64,000 nucleotides of DNA from contig JAVDOI010000005.1 of assembly GCA_032191485.1 (NCBI GenBank), positions 1,758,001-1,822,000 on the forward strand, in the 5' to 3' direction. A program made the position numbers and the translations under genes. Below, one piece after another: positions 34,525 to 45,386 of this stretch (the stretch's first letter is position 1; the number at the start of each line of letters is the position of its first letter). The stretch comes from Leptoclinus maculatus. Taxonomy: Eukaryota > Chordata > Actinopteri > Perciformes > Stichaeidae. The notes under the pieces were generated by a model that searched no databases, was not told the DNA's origin, and was given only the letters and a program-made list of their open reading frames with translations.

Positions 34525-36095
34525 AGTGCTAAGTATGGATGCATTACTGACAATCCCCCGGTGCAGCTCTACTTCTCCGTCCTCTCATATTGGACTGAGG
34601 GCAGACTGGACAGCAGTGACTCACTATCACCTCTCGAGGAACAAGAGGTTTTACAAGTAAGGACGGGCCGGGTGGGCTGGTTAGCATGCCCATTTCAGTA
34701 GATAACCGTCTCTTTGACATAACACTGTTACCTCTTTACATTCTGTTAATAAATGTTAGTTCATTTATTTAATGTTTAAGATGTTACACATTTCACCTTT
34801 AAGTTTCGAAAAAAATCTTGGCCATTATCAGCATCATAGTCTATCATATGCTTTCCAGAAACAGCTATAGAATAAGGAAATAGTTTATTTAAATAATTAG
34901 ATAGAAAAGTGTGACCTTGGCAGAGCTTGAGGGAGTCACTTATTCTTTGATGGGCAGGTCCTCCCCAGCTCAAACTGACTGTAGGCTATGTATGCTTACA
35001 TTGCCGATGTAGCTGGTGCCTGCAGCTATAATCCGTAGCCTATAGGCAGATGGAGCCGGACACATTCCTGATGCCGCAAAGAGGATTTTGAACCTCTGTC
35101 TCTGAGAGCAATGTTCTCCACTTTCCACTCGAATGTAAATACATCTGCTCATGCTCTCCATTCTCCCACCCCTCCCCCTCATGTCCCCAGTTGGTGCCTC
35201 ACAGACAGTCGCTGTCAAGTCACATTCATTCTAAAAAAGCGTTTAACTAATAGCTTTGTTGACAATTGATTTACATAAATGATACATAAGTGTTGTGAAA
35301 AAATTTGACCAAGATGCAATATTTTTAGACAAACTCACGTGTGTTTGCATGTCATCATGCCCGTGTATGTGTGTGCGCTTAAAACTTCCCTGTGCTTTTA
35401 ATGCGCAGAAGGGATTTGACAGTGAAAAGAATATAATCCATTGGCCTCGGATATCTTCCTTGAAGGCCGGCCCTCTTGCCCCGGAGTAGACCCGCATCAC
35501 TGTGAGTGAAGCTGTGCTGGCAGTGAGTCATATGACATGCCTCAGTCTGCTTCACCTATCAACATTAATAACATGCTTTTCACGAGGAGTGCAGGTCAGT
35601 GTTAAGCTGTTCCCGGTGAGCATGCTTTATCTGGAGGATCAGCAGCAGTGCCTGGGCTTAAATGGGTCAAAAATCACAAACCTACCACCCAGAGCCACTA
35701 GAGCGACTGTACACAGTATCTGGCCACATCAATCGTCTTGCACCTGCTCCACAGGATGATTTTCAGTATCTAACTAACAATACATTTTGTATTATATTAC
35801 ACTATATAGGTTTTTTCACCAGCCTGATAGTCAAAGCTACAAGCTGTTTTTGTGCTATCCCTTAACTGTAACTTCTTTGAATTTAAAGAATTTGAATTGC
35901 ACCTCTTTGCTTGTATCAGTAATAATGTACCTGCTTTGAGTGATACTTCAGTATATAAAATTGATAATTGTTTTGTTACAGTTGATATATCATTGGGAAT
36001 TATTTGACTAGCCTTTTAAATGTTGAATCCCAGAGCATCCTAACTGAGGCTAATAGTTATATAATAAAAGGATATTTATGCACTTATAGCCATTC
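34525..36095. other. no recognisable gene
   Basis: Non-coding to weakly open sequence on both strands, with no motif recognised. Confidence 0.4.
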
Positions 36096-36100
36096 CGTCC

Positions 36101-36364
36101 GTGGCTGTAGCTGCTGCCACAAGCAGCGCAGATTTACTACAGTCTGTATTTAGGGTTGTAATAAAAAAGAGTCAGGAGTTGTTATCAAGCCTGCAGAAAG
36201 AGTGCTGGGCTTTGAAGCAAACTTTACAAATTGGCCATTCTGTGAAATTAGTGAGTCAGTCCAGCCTTTGTGAGTTTGGGGCACTGGAGGATGAACTGAT
36301 GAGAGAACAGCTAGCTAAACACACTAAGACCTTAATTCAGGGAGAAACTTCTGATGTCCTCTGA
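36101..36364 (+). pseudogene. possible retroelement gag-like fragment
   Basis: An 87-codon frame with CEFGALEDELMREQLAKHTK recalls the CEFG.L.DELIRDQI segment common in gag-like regions of gypsy-type elements. Only this short stretch fits. There is no zinc knuckle and no neighbouring pol. Treat as a weak lead. Confidence 0.3.
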
Positions 36365-36369
36365 TTCAA

Positions 36370-37620
36370 CCGTGGCAAAGGTTATGGAAATAGCATCTTG
36401 AATCTGTGGCTGCTTTGGTGTAACTAGCATCCTCCCTCTCTCTTAGCCCATGCTACTAAGGCAGCCAGTGATAGATGGACTGTACTTGTGTACTTTTCTA
36501 GTCTTCCACAACTGTCTTTTTAACTCAGACATTGAAGGTGACTATTGGCAACTTAAAGTTAGTCACCGAGAGGCTGAGTAGGGGAGACTAACGTGCGGAC
36601 GCGCTGGCAATTATTCACGGATCCAGTGGCTGAGATTTGTGGTTTTATTTGTAGACAACAAACAAACTTTTGTGCTGGATAACACACATTCATAAACGGT
36701 CAAAATACTTTATCCTTGTGTACAAATGTAATCGACAGCGATCAACAGCGTCAAACAATGATAATACAAGCGTAAATAGTGGTGAGTAAAAAATAAGACT
36801 CCCTCTCTTACCCCCTCTCCTTCCATTCATCCAACTAAACTATGGAACAGCTGATATCCCCGTTGCTATCCCCAACACCATGTGACTCAATTACAGGAAG
36901 TGACAAAAAAGGGTGTACACAATGGCACAGGCCATACCTGCTCCTACAGACATGATGTGAGCATCTTATAAGATCATTACATTCTTTACTGATGTGATTT
37001 ACCTCTCACAATGTCTGTTGATTTGATTTATTGCAATGAGTTTGTGCTGTCTTTGTAGAGCTAAAACCACACAGACTAAGGCAAAGAAAGAGAAAATAAG
37101 AAAGAAAATCTTTTCTGCCTTTGAAAGAAAACTGGAACTTAAAAAGTTGTCCTCGCCTTCTTTCTTTTTTTCTTCTCCTGCAGCAGCTTAGTTCCTCCCT
37201 TTCATACTTTGTTATTTATTTTTTTAATTTGCGCCTTTGGTTTTCAACTTATACATTATTATTATTATTTGTGTGTGCCTGTGGAACCTGCTGACTGCTT
37301 CTCCTTCTGTGATGATCGATCAAGTCAAGTGTACTCCTTACTTAAAAGAAAGATAATACTGAATATGTATTTTGCAGACAATACTATAAACTATAAATAT
37401 GATTACAAATGGGATTAAAAATAATTATAATTTCAAAAATATTAAGAACTGGCCAGACCTTCAGTATAATTTAATTAATCAATAAAACTTGATTCGTATT
37501 GCACCTTTTAATGAAGCTCTAGCATGAGTTCAGTCAGGAAGACTATACTCTTGTATGCTTAGGCTTGTAGTTTATTTCTCATACATCTGCCAATCACTCC
37601 TCACTCATTATTTCCTTGCT
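36370..37620. other. no recognisable gene
   Basis: AT-rich non-coding DNA. TAT/TTA simple sequence near 37255-37270. Confidence 0.4.
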
Positions 37621-37624
37621 GTTA

Positions 37625-38285
37625 TTGTTTAGGGCTGTTGATCATATTATCAGCTGTTTAGATCAGCGGGTCTCTCTATCCAATAGCACAACGAAACAAT
37701 GACATCGTTGGCCTATCATCCTGCTGCTGTCTCTCTTAAATATGATTGTCTCTCTACCTTGAGTATGTTCATGCTGCTGTTACCCACCCCTCCACCTCCC
37801 CATCTCCGCCCAGTCTTCGCAGATCCATCAGCTCATCATTCTATCAGCCTCATCAGCCACCATCACCTCCAGTGTCTGAACTCCATGGGAGGTTTATCTT
37901 GCTGCTGCTCAGGGCAGACGCCGGTCCATTACAAATCTCCCTCGCGTCAAAGACTCTGTCAAAACCTAACATCATACGTCATCGACCCTGGCTCATGGGG
38001 TAGAGAGGGTTGTCCGGTAACCGCAGGGTTGTCCGGTAACCGCAAGGTTGGCGGTTTGATCCTCGGTAACTACGTGTGCTGCGCTGAAGTGTCCCTGAGC
38101 AAGACACTAAACCCCTAACTGCTTCCCGGGCACTTCTCAGGAGCAGCCCCCTGCTCCCTATATATACAGAGATGGGTCAAATGTAGAGAACAATTTCCCC
38201 TTGTGGGATCAATAAAGTGTATAAAATGAATAAACAATGATTGATTCTTCATTTAACTTGTCTCTCCTGATTGAAATACAGCTTG
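37625..38285 (+). mobile_element. diverged LTR relative of the 26.4 kb insertion, split by a SINE
   Basis: It shares the order GCC(A/T)ATCAT, a GCTGCTGTC block, CACCTCCAGTGTCTG and the terminal TCTCTCCTGATTGAAAT with the minus-strand sequence at 26388-26878. A tRNA-derived SINE occupies about 37998-38231. Ends are approximate. No coding region accompanies it. Confidence 0.5.
37998..38231 (+). mobile_element. tRNA-derived SINE with LINE-type 3' tail
   Basis: The head carries GGCGGTTTGATCC, a pol III B-box-like sequence, preceded by two copies of GTTGTCCGGTAACCGCA (a 17-18 bp tandem duplication). The body has GAAGTGTCCCTGAGCAAGAC, typical of teleost SINEs. The tail CAATTTCCCCTTGTGGGATC then AATAAAGT matches L2-type LINE 3' ends, which would mobilise it in trans. 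An A-box is not clear, so the head may be truncated. Confidence 0.75.
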
Positions 38286-38609
38286 TTGCTGTTCGAAGTG
38301 ATCACAGATGACAAACCAAAAATAAGAGATCAAGCGTGGACTGTGAAAACCGAAAAATCAAAAGCAATTCAGCAATAACAAATTAAACCATTTGACACCC
38401 ATACGCGAGAGACAATACCATTATAAAAAATGGCACGGTTATTGGAGATTGCAGTCATAAAATAATACAACTTAAATACAATAAAGTTATAAACACATTA
38501 AGATATATATATTTTTTTAACTTGCATACAATAAAGTAAATGAAAAAAAATAATAAAAATGTGTGTCTATACGATTCTCAATCAAAGGCCTGGCTAAATT
38601 GGTAGGCAG
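38286..38609. other. no recognisable gene
   Basis: A-rich non-coding sequence with short A and AT runs at 38505-38560. Confidence 0.4.
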
Positions 38610-38613
38610 GTTT

Positions 38614-40441
38614 ATCCCAGTGAGCACCAACCGGGATTTCTGGTTGAAAACTGGTTGAAATTTGGTCTGAACGTTTAAGACCTATTTTCACCGTCTTTTC
38701 AACCGGCAAAAGTGCGGTTACAACATCAACATGTCACAAAACAACAATTTGTTTTAAAATGTTGATGGTTTGTTCAGTTGTAGGTTGACAGAGAGATAAT
38801 AATGGTTACTGTGAATGTATTTCTACAAAGTCATATTACGCTGGTCAATGAAATTACGTGACTTTAACGCATTTAATGTTTCAGATAAAATGTCATAAAT
38901 ATGGAACTATAGACTATGCTGCCAACAAGATCCATGACATCGTAATGAAAGCAGTGTAAATTCTGTCTGTACAGTCATGTAAAATACGAGTGTGTGTTTA
39001 CTGCTGGAAAACGCATGCGCAGGGACTTTGGCTCAGACTGATTCCACAACTTTGAAAGATGCACTGGTCCGGAAAATCGGCACGGGACTTGCAGAGCAAA
39101 GTGAACGAGATGACGGAATGAACGTGAGGCTTCACACTAACGACATACTTTGTAAGTACTTGAACTACTGGATTCTAATATTGCAATTGTTAAGGCTAGA
39201 ATATTCTGATGAAGCTGCGCGACCGCAGTGCTGGTCTGGTTCTTTGTTTACTACTTACTGCGCATGTGCACCCAATAAGTTACTGAATCCGGTTTTAAAC
39301 GTAAAACTTGTATTTAATAACACGTGCAAACTAAATTAACTATCAACAGTAATGCTCTCGAGAACAGAGACCACACACTTTCACCCTAAGCAATCATGTG
39401 AGGTCTGCTGCTTTCCTCTCAAACAAAGTTTTTATACTGCAGAAAAGACACAGGGGGGTCAGATGGTCATAAAAACTGCAGGGGACTATGTATGAGCCAA
39501 TCGGTGTATAACTTATTGATTTGATCATCTTGGCTAATGTCTGAGCCAATCAGTGTTTGGCTTGTTACAACCACATGGCTGTAAGTCAACTCCTTCTCTC
39601 TCCTGCTTCGTCCTGATGTTGACACCTCAGCTGGAGACATCCTTTGTAGTCATTGTCCTCTTCGCATTCCTGCTGCTTTTATGGTCTCTGTCCTACTCCA
39701 TGCCTCACTCAGTTGTCGCTAAATCTTCAAGACTTATTCTCTACAATACCTACAGTGACTATACTTTTATGGCTTAATACATTCTATGTGTCAATATACT
39801 GTAACATAATATCCTCTATCTGTAAACCTCCTGTAAACATAGAATTGTGTATCTCTAACCTATTTTGACATTCTTATTATTTTGACACTACTATTCACCA
39901 CAAGAGGTGCTAATAATCATACTAAACTAATTCTTAATACTTAAATTCTTCACACAAACTGAAATTGGCACCATTAGTATAATTTGATGCTGCTCACGAT
40001 GCGTTAGCATGTTAGCTGGTACCGTTAGCTTGTAGCTAGAGCAGCATGGGCCAACAGTCAACATAAACATGTGTGTTAGTTAATGTTGGAGACTTTCTTT
40101 ATGGGCTGTCGCTGTAGCCCAACATTATAAAATAGAGTTTTTAGGTTATTTTACATGTAAAACACACAACAGAAAGTGAGTGGGGCTGTACACAGTTTAA
40201 ATGTGGAATAAGTGAGTAAAACAAATAAGAAGAGAAATGTGGATGTGGTTTCTTTGTAAACCTCTAAAATGAAGATATACTATTATTAACACAATGTAGT
40301 GGATTCAAAATGTTGGTTCAATCAACGTCTTCAAGTAGTCGTTGAAAAAACTTCACTTTTGAACCAATTTTAAACGTATTTTCAACGGTGGCCATAGACG
40401 TCTTTTAAACTTCTTTTCAACGGAAAAATGCTCGCTGGGAT
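38614..40441. mobile_element. repeat family copy B: ATCCCAG-ended DNA element with GTTT target duplication
   Basis: The left end ATCCCAGTGAGCA and the inverted right end ATCCCAGCGAGCA match in 12 of 13 positions. Flanks are GTTT at 38610-38613 and 40442-40445. Subterminal regions repeat GTTGAAAA/TTTTCAAC and ACGTCTTTT words. The interior is homologous to copy A (17374-18816) and has no transposase. A solo LTR is inserted at 39188-39954, so the element itself is about 1.06 kb without it. The 4 bp duplication would suit a Chapaev-like mechanism, but that is only inference. Confidence 0.75.
39188..39954 (-). mobile_element. solo LTR of the 9.55-14.17 kb family, inside copy B
   Basis: TGTTAAGGC...TTCACA on the plus strand, with shared blocks CTTACTGCGCATGTGCACC, AATGCTCTCGAGAACAG and ACCACAAGAGGTGCTAAT. 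Flanks are CAAT at 39184-39187 and CAAA at 39955-39958. The empty site in copy A reads TTGCAAACC, so the duplication was CAAA with one later change. Open frames inside it (39553-39777, 39653-39868) are not genes. Strand is given as for the full-length relative. Confidence 0.82.
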
Positions 40442-40445
40442 GTTT

Positions 40446-40850
40446 CATGATGTCACTTCCACAAGCTTTCAGATCCAAACACAGGACTTCAAGAGGCCGC
40501 TGTTCATACATGTGGAACTGAAAGTAGAAGTGAGTGCGTGCCTCTGACCCAAGCTGCGTTATTTAATGCATTGGTGTGAGTATGTGTTGCTATGAACCTC
40601 TTGCTTTTTATTTTGGCGCACATGTTAACAGGTTGTAGCAGCCACACCACCCGTATGAGCATCGCGGCTCAGGTGCGCCGCAGCTGCTTAACGGATGTGT
40701 CTCTTCTAGAGATTCAAGGTCTTTTTTTTCTGTGTGCTGCATATGGTTTAAAAACCAGTAAGAGAATTTTAAAATGAAAATGTACATACCCACATGAACT
40801 TTAAAGTTCAGGCTGTGTGCTATTTGATCTAAGTCAAATAGCACACCAAG
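40446..40850. other. short unique stretch between two transposons
   Basis: No gene recognised. The frame at 40592-40777 overlaps an antisense frame and has no known similarity. It ends in the hairpin at 40815-40846. Confidence 0.4.
40815..40846. repeat. 13 bp perfect inverted repeat, 6 nt loop
   Basis: GTGTGCTATTTGA (40815-40827) pairs exactly with 40834-40846. It lies four bases before the 4 bp target duplication of the next solo LTR. Confidence 0.65.
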
Positions 40851-40854
40851 GTTT

Positions 40855-41674
40855 TGTTAAGGCTAGAATATTCTGATGGAGCTGCGAGGCCGCAGTGCTG
40901 GTCTGGTTCTTTGTTTACTACTTACTGCGCATGTGCACCAAATAAGTTGCTGAATTCGGTTTCAAAAGTAAAACTTGTATTTTAATATCAAATGCAAATT
41001 GAATTAACTATCAATAGTAAATGCTCTCGAGAACAGAGACCACACACTCTCACCCTAAATCATGTGAGGTCACGTGAGGTCTGCTCTCTGTTCCCTCGAA
41101 CAAAGCTTTTATTCTGCAGAAAAGACAGGGGGGTCAGATGGTCATAAAAACTGCAGGTGAGCCAATCGGTGTTACTTATACATTGATCATCTTGGCTAAT
41201 GTCTTGAGCCAATCAATGTCTGGCTTATTTACAACCACATGGCTGTAAGTCAACTCCGTCTCTCTCCTCCTTCTGTCCTCCTGGAGCCATCACAGCTGGA
41301 GACATCCTTTGAAGTCATCACCCTGGCATTGTCTCCTCCGCATTCCTGCTGCTTTTATGGTCTCACTGTCTCCCTGTCTCCTATGCTTCTACTTCATGCC
41401 TCATGAAGATGTTCCTAAATCACTAAGATATTCCCTAAATCTGACCCTATCTGACCTTTAATACTTATTCTCTTACAGTGTTTAATACTTCAGTGTTTAA
41501 TACTTGTATGGCTTATACATATGGCTTAATACATTCAATGTGTCAATATACTGTAACATATAATATCCTCTATCTGTAAACCTCCTGAGAATACATTCCA
41601 TAGATAAATATATTGCAACTCTTTAACCCATGGTAATATTCTTATTATTGTGCTTAATACTTAAATTCTTCACA
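40855..41674 (-). mobile_element. second solo LTR of the same family, GTTT target duplication
   Basis: TGTTAAGGCTAG...CTTCACA, 820 bp, strongly similar to 39188-39954 and related to the LTRs at 9554 and 13358. Flanks GTTT at 40851-40854 and 41675-41678 are identical, confirming the 4 bp target duplication of the family. Confidence 0.85.
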
Positions 41675-42200
41675 GTTTCTAACTTTTTGGCTTGGGGTAT
41701 ATCCAAGGGAATTCAATTTTGTGACCAGTTTCTTTCTCTGAGCTTTAGAACTACAGTATGTGGGTTAGATCTCTGGTGTTATATAATACACAATATTGTC
41801 AAATATTTACTCTTGTGCTCATTTCTAAAAATGCTAAGTATTTCTTCTAATTACTCATAATATATATACTAGGGGTGTAACGGTTCACAAAATTCACGGT
41901 TCGGTTCGGTACGATACAGTGGTGCCACGGTTCGGTACGTTTTCAATACAGTAGAAAACTATAAATGCCAGAGAAATGTACTTGATTTTAAAATATATTT
42001 ATTTATTAAAACTAACATCATGAAGCTATTCTTTGACTTTGAACAATGATGGAACTATACCTGAGTGACCCATCTTCTGGGGTGTCTTCTTAGCAACACA
42101 TAAGCATAAAAAACAAAAAATGTAACGTTAATGTAGTATTGTTACATCTTCTCCATCATAATTTTAGTATGAACAATGATGGAAGTATACCTGAGTGAAC

Positions 42201-42330
42201 GTGGCTCTTCACCTCATTCAGTGGTGAGGTGATGTGTGTTACAGTCAGGTAGCGTTGTGTCTGAAGAACATGACTCTTCATCTCATTCAGTGGTGAGGTA
42301 ATGTGTGTTACAGTCAGGTAGCGTTGTGTA
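42201..42330. repeat. 69 bp tandem duplication inside the hAT
   Basis: Two copies of CTCTTCA(C/T)CTCATTCAGTGG followed by TGAGGT(G/A)ATGTGTGTTACAG and TCAGGTAGCGTTGTGT, offset by 69 bp. A related phrase, GAACAATGATGGAA(C/G)TATAC, also occurs twice (42043 and 42172). Confidence 0.8.
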
Positions 42331-42581
42331 GCCCTCGTTGTCACAGCAGCAGCGGGTGCCTCGGACATGTGATTCTCTACTTGTGTTTTTGTTTTCTTGT
42401 ACAAAGCAGGAATTACGGTTTGGCTGAAATGGGCTCGTGAAGGAGTAGTGTAACGGGGTCAATAACATTCAGCAGGTTCATAAAGCGTTTTACACTACAG
42501 AGTCGGGTCTCATGTCCGCCGCTGTAAGTGTACCAATCGCCGTGGTGATCGCGTTAGCCCTCATCAGCAGGGAACAGCTGC

Positions 42582-42863
42582 TTAAATCTTCGGGAGAGTT
42601 TGAAGCGTGTGTGCTGCTCCAGGTTTTCGTTTAGTTCCACCCACTGCCACACTGGGGTGATGTCGGCGTAAATGTGTTAACATGTTTGAGATATTCCCAC
42701 TGATGTAGCCGACACTCGTGTAGCAAATGCGACATAGCGTTGTTTTTTTATCCACCACTCTCTCACCATCGCCCTCATAGTTCACAGAGAAACCAAAGTG
42801 GCTCCAAACACCAGACCTGTAGGCCGTTGGAGGATCTTTTATTTCTGGTCTATTACTAGCCAT
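42582..42863 (-). pseudogene. hAT transposase N-terminus with BED zinc finger
   Basis: From the Met at 42863 (MASNRPEIKDPPTAYRSGVW) the frame encodes a BED-type finger: SHFGFSVNYEGDG, then CRIC, then HLRRHH. This is the DNA-binding domain of ZBED-like hAT transposases. The frame stops at 42582 after about 93 codons. Transposases of this group exceed 600 residues, and neither the catalytic nor the dimerisation part is present in the element. Confidence 0.82.
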
Positions 42864-43049
42864 GTTGCACCGAGCTAACGTTAGCTTCGTGTAGCGTGTC
42901 TCACAGCGCAAAGTGCCCGACTGGAGTAGGAAGTGTTTCTTTGGTGGTGGGCGTGTCAGAGAGCACGCTGTCCGTTAAGTCATGTGTGTTGCCAGTTTGA
43001 GAACAGTGGCTCCACCGAAAACATAATATTTCCCATAATTTAAGCTTCT

Positions 43050-43757
43050 AAGCGTCTGTTGTGGCCAGTGCACTGTACTTCTCCGTAGTCTGCTGGGAGA
43101 GCAGCATTGGAGCCGGAGACACCAACAGACTTAACAAACTAGTTAAGAAGGCCGGCTCCATCATTGGCTGCAAACAAGACTATCTGGAACAGGTGGTGGA
43201 GAGGAGGACACTGAAGAAACTATTATCCATATTGGATAACCCAGATCACCCTCTCCACCACCTACTGGAGGGACAGAGGAGCACTTTCTCCAACAGACTG
43301 ATCCAGCTCTGCTGTCACAAGGAAAGATACAGGAGAACATTCCTGCCCTCTGCTATATCACTGTATAACAAATCACCTCTGGCCAGATCATCATCCTTCA
43401 AATGACTACAACACTTGCTTACTGTTGTTGGTGATCCTTGCACTACTGTTCAGTTTGGTTAGTTTACCTAGTTGTTAATTTAAAACCATGATCCGTGCAC
43501 TACTGTTCAGTTTGGTTAGTTTACCTAGTTGTTCATTTGATACCATTCTAATTCATTGTATATACTGTGCATTTTTATCTTTATTCTATTTTATCTTATT
43601 TTTGTATTCTATTTTCAATTCAATATCTGCTCTGCTATTTTATTGTACTGTATATATTGTGCATTTCCATACTTCATATTTTATTCTACTCTGTAACTTG
43701 CTGCTGCTACAAACAAATTTCCCCCTGGGGATAAATAAAGTTTATATCTATCTATCT
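43050..43757 (+). mobile_element. 5'-truncated L2-type LINE, nested in the hAT
   Basis: From 43061 the frame reads SVVCWESSIGAGDTNRLNKL, KKAGSIIGC, LDNPDHPLHHLLEG, RLIQLCCHKERYRRTFLPSA, the C-terminal region of teleost L2/Rex1-type LINE proteins, ending at about 43405. A 57 bp direct duplication of GCACTACTGTTCAGTTTGGT-type sequence lies at 43432-43545. The 3' tail AATTTCCCCCTGGGGATAAA, then TAAAGTTTATATCTATCTAT, ends at 43757. Only the last 10-15 percent of a full LINE is left. Confidence 0.85.
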
Positions 43758-43879
43758 TCTGCATTTTCCAAATGCACTAGTATTAACGTATTGTTCGGTT
43801 CGTCATGCGTACCAAACCGTGAGCCTCGTAACGAACGGTTCAATACGAATACGCGTATCGTTACACCCCTAATATATAG

Positions 43880-44238
43880 ATATACACAGTACAATGGTGT
43901 TTGTTTGTTTTCGTAATTTTTATGTTGTATGGCTGATGACAATATGAATTTAGCCTTCACTTGGAGACAGCCGTCTTTTCTGTTCCAAACGCACTAATCT
44001 ATTCATGTGCTTTCTGTGACTTCTCTAAGCACTTCACTCTGTCAGATTGTGCTTTTTCCAAGATGGATTTCCCGAGGCTGTCTACCTGAATAGCAAACCT
44101 CCTTTGATAATGTGGCACATTTGGAAAGAATCATTTTCACTCAACAAAAAACTGAATATCTTCCTTCTTTTTAGCAAACAAGCATGATTATGAATTCTGC
44201 GTTTTATGACCATCGACTTGAATAATTGCTATTCATTA
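43880..44238. other. no recognisable gene
   Basis: Unique-looking spacer between two transposons. Confidence 0.4.
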
Positions 44239-44655
44239 TGTAACAGGAGGGTACGGAGGACAGAAATTAGTGGCAGCGCAGCAATCACAGGCCGAGTCAG
44301 TTCTGCAGGTTATTAAGGGTTTTTAATCCAACAAACCTCAAACACAAAAAACAGAAAACGTAGCTCCGTCCAGAGCTCGATCAATTAACTATACCACTAA
44401 ACTAAATCAGCCGGGCCGCTAGACGACTTACCGGGCTCAGTCTTCTTCCACCCGAGGAGAAGTCAGTCTTCTCCCCTCGTCGTCTTCTCTCTGCTCCGTT
44501 TCCCTCCTGGCCTTTTGTTCCCCTCCCTGATGAGGAGATCAGGATCAGGTGTGTCTCTTCCCACACCTGATCTCAATGCTCTCCTAAGGGAGTGGGTGGA
44601 GCCTTCTGCCTGGAATGTATCTGCCAGCCACTACCCTGCCCCTCAGGCCCTTACA
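44239..44655 (-). repeat. 3' LTR (417 bp) of the gypsy element
   Basis: Plus strand TGTAACAGG at the outer side and CCTTACA next to the polypurine tract. Closely matches 46107-46367 with few differences, indicating a fairly recent insertion. Confidence 0.85.
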
Positions 44656-44669
44656 CCCCCCCCCCCCTT
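44656..44669 (-). promoter_or_regulatory. polypurine tract
   Basis: Minus strand reads TGAAGGGGGGGGGGG directly before the 3' LTR start TGTAAGGG. Sets the minus orientation. Confidence 0.75.
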
Positions 44670-44761
44670 CAGTCCTGGTCTTGAAGGGGCGACCATTGTC
44701 CATAGGGCGTCTCTTCGGGACAGGGCATCTGCATTCCCATGCTTGGCTCCCGATAGAGAAG

Positions 44762-45386
44762 TCAAACTCTTGTAACGAGATGAACCATCTCCCTACCTTT
44801 GCATTGGTGTCTCTTTTTTATTGGCCATAAAAGGGGAGCATGGTCGGTCACCAGAGTGAAGTGGCGTCCCCAGAGGTAATAACAAAGTCGCTCTAGTGCC
44901 CATTTGATGGCGAGCGCTTCCTTTTCCACAGTGGCATATCCTTGTTCCCTTGTGTTGAGCTTCCGACTGATGTAGATTATGGGATGCTCCTCACCTTGAA
45001 CTTCCTGGGAGAGTACTGCCCCTATGCCCGCCATTGATGCATCCGTCTGAACAATCATCTCCCGGCTGAAGTCTGGGGTCAACAATACTGGCTGTGAACT
45101 GAGAGCCCCCTTCAGGCCCTGAAAGGCCTATTCAGCTTCTTCTGTCCACTTAACCCTGAGTGGCTGTGCGGCTCTGGTCAAGTCTGTGAGGGAAGACGCT
45201 ACAGCCGAGAAGTTTGGGATGAAGCGAGCATAGTATGAGGTCAGACCTAAAAATGTCTTTACCTGGGCCTTTGTGGATGGGCGTGGCCAGTCCTGGATCG
45301 CCTGGACCTTGCGGTCTTGTGGCCTCACATTGCCCCTCCCAATAGTGTAGCCTAGATATTCGGCTCCCCTCAGGGTCCGCTCGCGT
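44762..45386 (-). pseudogene. gypsy pol fragment: RT thumb and RNase H
   Basis: Minus strand. The RT C-terminal part reads AEYLGYTIGRGNVRPQDRKV and TFLGLTSYYARFIPNFSAVA. An in-frame TAG then sits after WTEEAE (about 45126). The same frame continues into RNase H with IVQTDASMAGIGAVLSQEVQ (first catalytic Asp), YISRKLNTREQGYATVEKEA (Glu) and LVTDHAPLLW (Asp). It stops at 44762, short of integrase. The acidic RNase H residues are present, but the enzyme is not expressible as a full pol. Confidence 0.87.

Larger units (their letters stand above)
41870..43871 (-). mobile_element. hAT element with BED-finger remnant and nested LINE
   Basis: The left end TAGGGGTGTAACGGTTC and the inverted right end TAGGGGTGTAACGATAC are inverted repeats. 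Flanks ATATATAC (41862-41869) and ATATATAG (43872-43879) are a 7/8 match for the hAT 8 bp duplication. Subterminal regions are rich in CGGTTCGGT-type words. It carries a minus-strand transposase N-terminus only, and a LINE fragment inserted at about 43050-43757, so it is an internally deleted derivative. Confidence 0.88.

Noticed and set aside
39553..39868. Two overlapping plus-strand frames with hydrophobic runs
   Set aside because: Located in a solo LTR whose homologues elsewhere in the window do not keep these frames.
43488..43916. 142-codon plus-strand frame rich in Phe, Leu and Ser
   Set aside because: It spans the LINE 3' UTR, the simple-sequence tail and the hAT terminus, so it cannot be a real gene.
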